A DNA stretch of 64,000 nt, from contig NZ_PVZG01000008.1 of assembly GCF_003002065.1 (NCBI RefSeq), forward strand, positions 1 through 64,000, read 5' to 3'. This document shows, piece by piece, positions 61,147 to 64,000 of the stretch (positions within the stretch are counted from its first letter, which is position 1; each line of letters begins with the position of its first letter). Position numbers and translations under genes: made by a program. A model generated the notes under the pieces. That model saw only the letters and a program-made list of their open reading frames with translations. It was not told the DNA's origin and did no database searches. Source of the DNA: Pseudosporangium ferrugineum (lineage in GTDB: Bacteria; Actinomycetota; Actinomycetes; Mycobacteriales; Micromonosporaceae).

Positions 61147-62151
61147 TCAGCGCAGGGCGCGCGACCGGTGGCTACCGCCGCGGGGAGCGCGCTTGCGCCG
61201 TCGCAGCGCCAGCACCCCGATCAACCCGGCCGCCAGCACCACGCCCGCCGAGACGCCCACCTCCTGCGTGGAGAAGCCGGCCAGGTCGGTCGCGGGTGGG
61301 GCCTTGGGCGCCGCGGCGTTCCCGCCGCCGCCGGCCGACGGCCCGCGGGAGCTCGACGGCTTGGGGCGGGGCGGGACGACCAGGTCCTTGCCGACGATCG
61401 AGGTGATCCACTGCGCCGCGGTGTCGATCCGGCTGCCGAGGTCCGCGCCGCGATGCGGGCAGGTCGGCCCGGTGCTGACCACCGCGACCACGACCGCCGT
61501 CCCGTCCGCCTTCTCGGTGAAGTACGGCCCGCCCGAGTCGTGCTTGCACGGGCTGGTGTCCTTGCGGGGCGACGTCCCGGCGAGCCCGATCAGGGTGTCG
61601 TCCACCGACGTCACCTTGAACCGGCCGGTCTGCATCCGCCGGGGCTCCTCGGTGTCGTCGCCGTCGAGCAGCCCGAAGCCGGTCAGCCGCACCTTGTCCC
61701 CGGTCTGGGGCCGGCTGCGGCTCAGCTTCAGCGGGGTGATGCCGGTGATGGGCCGGTCGAGCTTGGCGAGCGCGATGTCGGCGGTCTTGCTCTGCCGCAC
61801 CGCGACCACGGTGGCCACCTGACCGTCGTCGCTGTCCAGGTCGGCACGACCGACGGTGACCGTGGTCTTGCGCGCGACCGGCCGGGAGACGTGCCGGTCC
61901 CTCGTGTCCCGGAAGCAGTGACCGGCGGTGAGCACCCAGCGCGGCGAGATGAGCCCGCCGGAGCACGAGCTGTTGCGGCGTCCGCCGCCGGCGGTCGGGA
62001 TCCCGGTCATCGTCAGCTTGACGGCGAACCGGTACTCGCCGTCGGCCACGGTCTCCCCGTTGGCGACGGCGTGCGCCGCGGTGCCGGGCAGAATCACCAG
62101 ACCGCAGAGCACGAGGATCGCCAGCAGAAGCTTCGTCGATTTCGTGTCCAT
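61147..62151 (-). CDS. Membrane-anchored trypsin-like serine protease
   Basis: A 334-residue S1 protease: signal peptide (about 1-27), N-terminal VANGETVADGEYRFAV, catalytic His in WVLTAGHC, Asp in ADIALAKL and Ser in PCKHDSGGPYF (His replaces the usual Gly before DSGGP). A Pro/Ser/Gly linker leads to a C-terminal membrane helix (VGVSAGVVLAAGLIGVLAL) and RRRKR stop-transfer. Three to four Cys could form disulfides. It converges on the egtE-like gene with 3 nt between the stops. Substrate unknown. Confidence 0.87.
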   Translation of the reverse strand: MDTKSTKLLLAILVLCGLVILPGTAAHAVANGETVADGEYRFAVKLTMTGIPTAGGGRRNSSCSGGLISPRWVLTAGHCFRDTRDRHVSRPVARKTTVTVGRADLDSDDGQVATVVAVRQSKTADIALAKLDRPITGITPLKLSRSRPQTGDKVRLTGFGLLDGDDTEEPRRMQTGRFKVTSVDDTLIGLAGTSPRKDTSPCKHDSGGPYFTEKADGTAVVVAVVSTGPTCPHRGADLGSRIDTAAQWITSIVGKDLVVPPRPKPSSSRGPSAGGGGNAAAPKAPPATDLAGFSTQEVGVSAGVVLAAGLIGVLALRRRKRAPRGGSHRSRALR

Positions 62152-62430
62152 CGTCCGCCAAAGATCACCCAGAACGGTGATCGGTTGGAAGACCACTTCC
62201 TGCTCGAAAACGTCGTAATCGGACGCTCACGGACAGTATCAACGAGCGAGCCGCCGGCCCGGTTTCCCGGCCTGCGCGGCACCTTGACGCCGGGCCCGCC
62301 TTGTGCGGATTGACCTGCTAAGACAGGCCTCGGTTACGGTCGCCGACGTCAGACATTTCGCCGCTCGGGTCCTCGCCGTACGCAACGCTGCGCACGGCAC
62401 CGGCGTCAGCCGGCACAGGAAAGCACTCGC

Positions 62431-63213
62431 GTGTCCCGGGCCGACCGAGGAGCCACGCTGTCCGCTAGCCCGCTGCGCCTGGCCGTCTGCGCCGGCGCCT
62501 TCGCCGTCCTGCTGCTGCCCTCCTCCGCCGAGGCAGCACCCGCCCTGAACCCGGCCCCGGCCCTGAACCCGTCCCCCGACCTGAACCCGACCCCCGACCT
62601 GATCCCGGCCCGCGACCTGATCCCGGCCCGCGCTCTCCACCCCGCATTGCTCCCCGCGCTGCTCCCCGCCGCGAAAGAAACCCTCGCCCTCAGACCGGCA
62701 GCCCTCGCACCCGATCCGGCAGCCCTCGCCCTTAACCCGGCGGCCTCGGCTCTCCAGCCGGCCTCCTTGGACGCGGCGCTGGCCGCGCCGGCCGCGGTCG
62801 GCCTCGCCGGCAAGCTGATGCCCCGCAGGACGCCGCGGCTCACACCCCGCCAGCTCGCCCTGCGACACGCCCGGGCCCGGGTCAGGGTCGTAGCGTTCGC
62901 CCGCGCCCAGCGCGGCGACCGGTACGCCTACGGCGCGTCGGGCCCGTCGAGCTGGGACTGCTCGGGCCTGACCCGCGGCACCTACCGGGTCGTGGGCATC
63001 CGGCTCCCGCACTCCTCGGCGGCCCAGGCCCGCCACGGTCGGCGGGTCACCCCCCGCACGGCCCGGGTCGGCGACCTGGTCGCGATGCGCGGCCACGTCG
63101 GCATCCTCGTCGGCCGGTGGCGCATGGTCGACGCGCCCGGCACCGGCCGCCGCGTCACGGAACGCTTCATCTACCGCACGTCCACCCTGCAGTTCCGCCG
63201 CCTCATCGGCTGA
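62431..63213 (+). CDS. Secreted NlpC/P60 peptidoglycan hydrolase
   Basis: A 260-residue exported cysteine peptidase. Signal peptide (about 1-36), then a 90-residue region of NP/AL-rich degenerate repeats (ALNPAPALNPSPDLNP), then a compact NlpC/P60 domain (about 155-260) with catalytic Cys in SSWDCSGLT and His in RGHVGILVG. It should cut the peptide stems of peptidoglycan. GGAAAG precedes GTG 62431. I looked for a c-di-AMP (ydaO) riboswitch upstream, common for such genes, and did not see one. Confidence 0.87.
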   Translation: MSRADRGATLSASPLRLAVCAGAFAVLLLPSSAEAAPALNPAPALNPSPDLNPTPDLIPARDLIPARALHPALLPALLPAAKETLALRPAALAPDPAALALNPAASALQPASLDAALAAPAAVGLAGKLMPRRTPRLTPRQLALRHARARVRVVAFARAQRGDRYAYGASGPSSWDCSGLTRGTYRVVGIRLPHSSAAQARHGRRVTPRTARVGDLVAMRGHVGILVGRWRMVDAPGTGRRVTERFIYRTSTLQFRRLIG

Positions 63214-63261
63214 TCACCCGTAAGCCGGCCCACCCGAAGCCGGCGGACCACCGGCGGCCGG

Positions 63262-64000
63262 CTACAGCAGGACGACCGAGCGGGCTCCTTCGCCGCGCGA
63301 CATCCGGTCGAAGGCCGCCGGGACGTCCGCCAGCCCGATCCGGTCCGTCACCAGGTGGTCCAGCCTCAGTGCTCCCGAGAGCACGTCCCGCGCCAGCTGC
63401 GGCACCTCCACGTCGGGGTCCGCCGACCCGTACACGGAGGATCGCAGCGTGCGTGCCGACGAGAAGATGTCGAGGGCGCTGAGCTGGACCATGTCGTCGC
63501 CGCGGCCCATGCCCACGACCGTCACCCGGCCGCCGCGCCGGGCGGCGCGCCAGGCCGCGCGGATCGTCGCCGCGCGGCCCACGCACTCGAACGCGTGGTC
63601 CGCGCCCCGGCCGGACGTGCGGGTCCGGACGTCCTTGGAGAGCGAATCCCCCGCGACCACGAAGTCCGTCGCCCCCGCCGCCTCGGCCAGCGCCTTCTTG
63701 CCCTCGGACACGTCGACCGCGATTACCGGGCCGGCGCCGGCCGCGCGGGCCGCCGCCACCACCGACAGGCCGACCCCGCCGAGCCCGATCACCACCACCG
63801 AGTCGCCCGGGGCCACCGCGGCGGTGTTGCGGACCGCGCCGGTGCCGGTCAGCACCGCACAACCGAGCAGCGCCGCGCTCTCCCACGGCAGCTCGGGCGG
63901 CACCGGGATGACCGCGCGTTCCGGCACGACGACCTGCTCCGCGAAGGCGCCCAGCCCCAGCGTCACGTGCACCGGCTCGCCGTCGAGGGTGCTGCCGTTC
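63262..64000 (-). CDS. Zinc-dependent alcohol dehydrogenase, C-terminal part (truncated by window end)
   Basis: The last 246 codons of a leftward MDR-family dehydrogenase; the N-terminal catalytic-zinc part is beyond the window. Visible are the AFAEQVVVPERAVIPVP segment, LLGCAVLTGTGAV and the Rossmann motif VVVIGLGGVGLSVVAAARAAGA with VIAVDVS (Asp after strand 2, favouring NAD). The LGCAVxTGxGAV block is of the class III/formaldehyde-dehydrogenase-like group, including mycothiol- and MSC-type enzymes, but substrate cannot be fixed. Confidence 0.85.
   Translation of the reverse strand, partial: NGSTLDGEPVHVTLGLGAFAEQVVVPERAVIPVPPELPWESAALLGCAVLTGTGAVRNTAAVAPGDSVVVIGLGGVGLSVVAAARAAGAGPVIAVDVSEGKKALAEAAGATDFVVAGDSLSKDVRTRTSGRGADHAFECVGRAATIRAAWRAARRGGRVTVVGMGRGDDMVQLSALDIFSSARTLRSSVYGSADPDVEVPQLARDVLSGALRLDHLVTDRIGLADVPAAFDRMSRGEGARSVVLL

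Noticed and set aside
62218..62430. c-di-AMP (ydaO) riboswitch before the NlpC/P60 gene
   Set aside because: Conserved ydaO words are not recognisable; only ordinary G+C-rich sequence with a weak TTGACC is seen.

Overview
The window is chromosomal DNA of a high-GC actinomycete. The G+C content, the GTG/TTG starts, the ATGA/GTGA operon overlaps, the mycothiol gene mshB and a complete ergothioneine set all fit. Micromonosporaceae (an Actinoplanes-like organism) is my best guess, but it is not proven by anything here. I see no tRNA, rRNA, CRISPR array, integrase or transposase.

Layout. 1-1.2 kb: the binding-protein gene of a sugar ABC transporter and the first codons of its ATPase, leftward. 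1.5-4.5 kb: a lipid kinase, a SigB/SigF-type sigma factor and a secreted ChW-repeat protein. 4.7-8.0 kb: a three-gene type VII secretion satellite with a mycosin protease. 8.2-12.1 kb: ferredoxin plus DapC-type aminotransferase, a GNAT protein and L-serine dehydratase. 12.1-14.5 kb: mshB with small membrane-protein genes. 14.6-20.3 kb: an S9-peptidase-like protein without its catalytic residues, two Uma2 nucleases, a LysR/NmrA divergent pair and a phosphodiesterase. 20.6-33.2 kb: a leftward surface/polymorphic-toxin operon (FG-GAP protein, a LamG/DNRLRE gene interrupted by one in-frame TGA, a 2261-residue RHS-Hint-toxin protein, a CdiI-like immunity protein). 33.5-39.5 kb: a membrane glycosyltransferase-like protein, TldD/TldE and a hypothetical membrane protein. 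39.8-43.5 kb: succinate dehydrogenase C-A-B, then AlkB and a DUF4190-type protein.

45.9-55.2 kb is the most coherent accessory block. It holds a Liv-type ABC transporter operon (livG-F-H-M-K) and a second operon of two short-chain dehydrogenases, an APH-fold kinase, an ACAD10/11-like acyl-CoA dehydrogenase and a TetR regulator. Both operons have a good sigma-A promoter overlapped by nearly the same 11-bp palindrome (CACTCCRAGTG). I infer one TetR-controlled uptake and catabolic regulon; the kinase plus dehydrogenase pair recalls 4-hydroxyacyl-CoA (levulinate-like) catabolism.

55.5-61.1 kb is the ergothioneine cluster (egtA-B-C-D leftward, an egtE-like gene divergent). 61.1-64 kb holds a membrane-anchored trypsin-like protease, an NlpC/P60 hydrolase and a truncated zinc alcohol dehydrogenase. 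A recurrent oddity is minisatellite DNA: 24-, 30-, 36- and 63-bp units expanded in frame inside several conserved genes, and 14- and 31-bp or irregular units between genes. Several genes also look leaderless, with a TANNNT hexamer 6-8 nt before the start codon.
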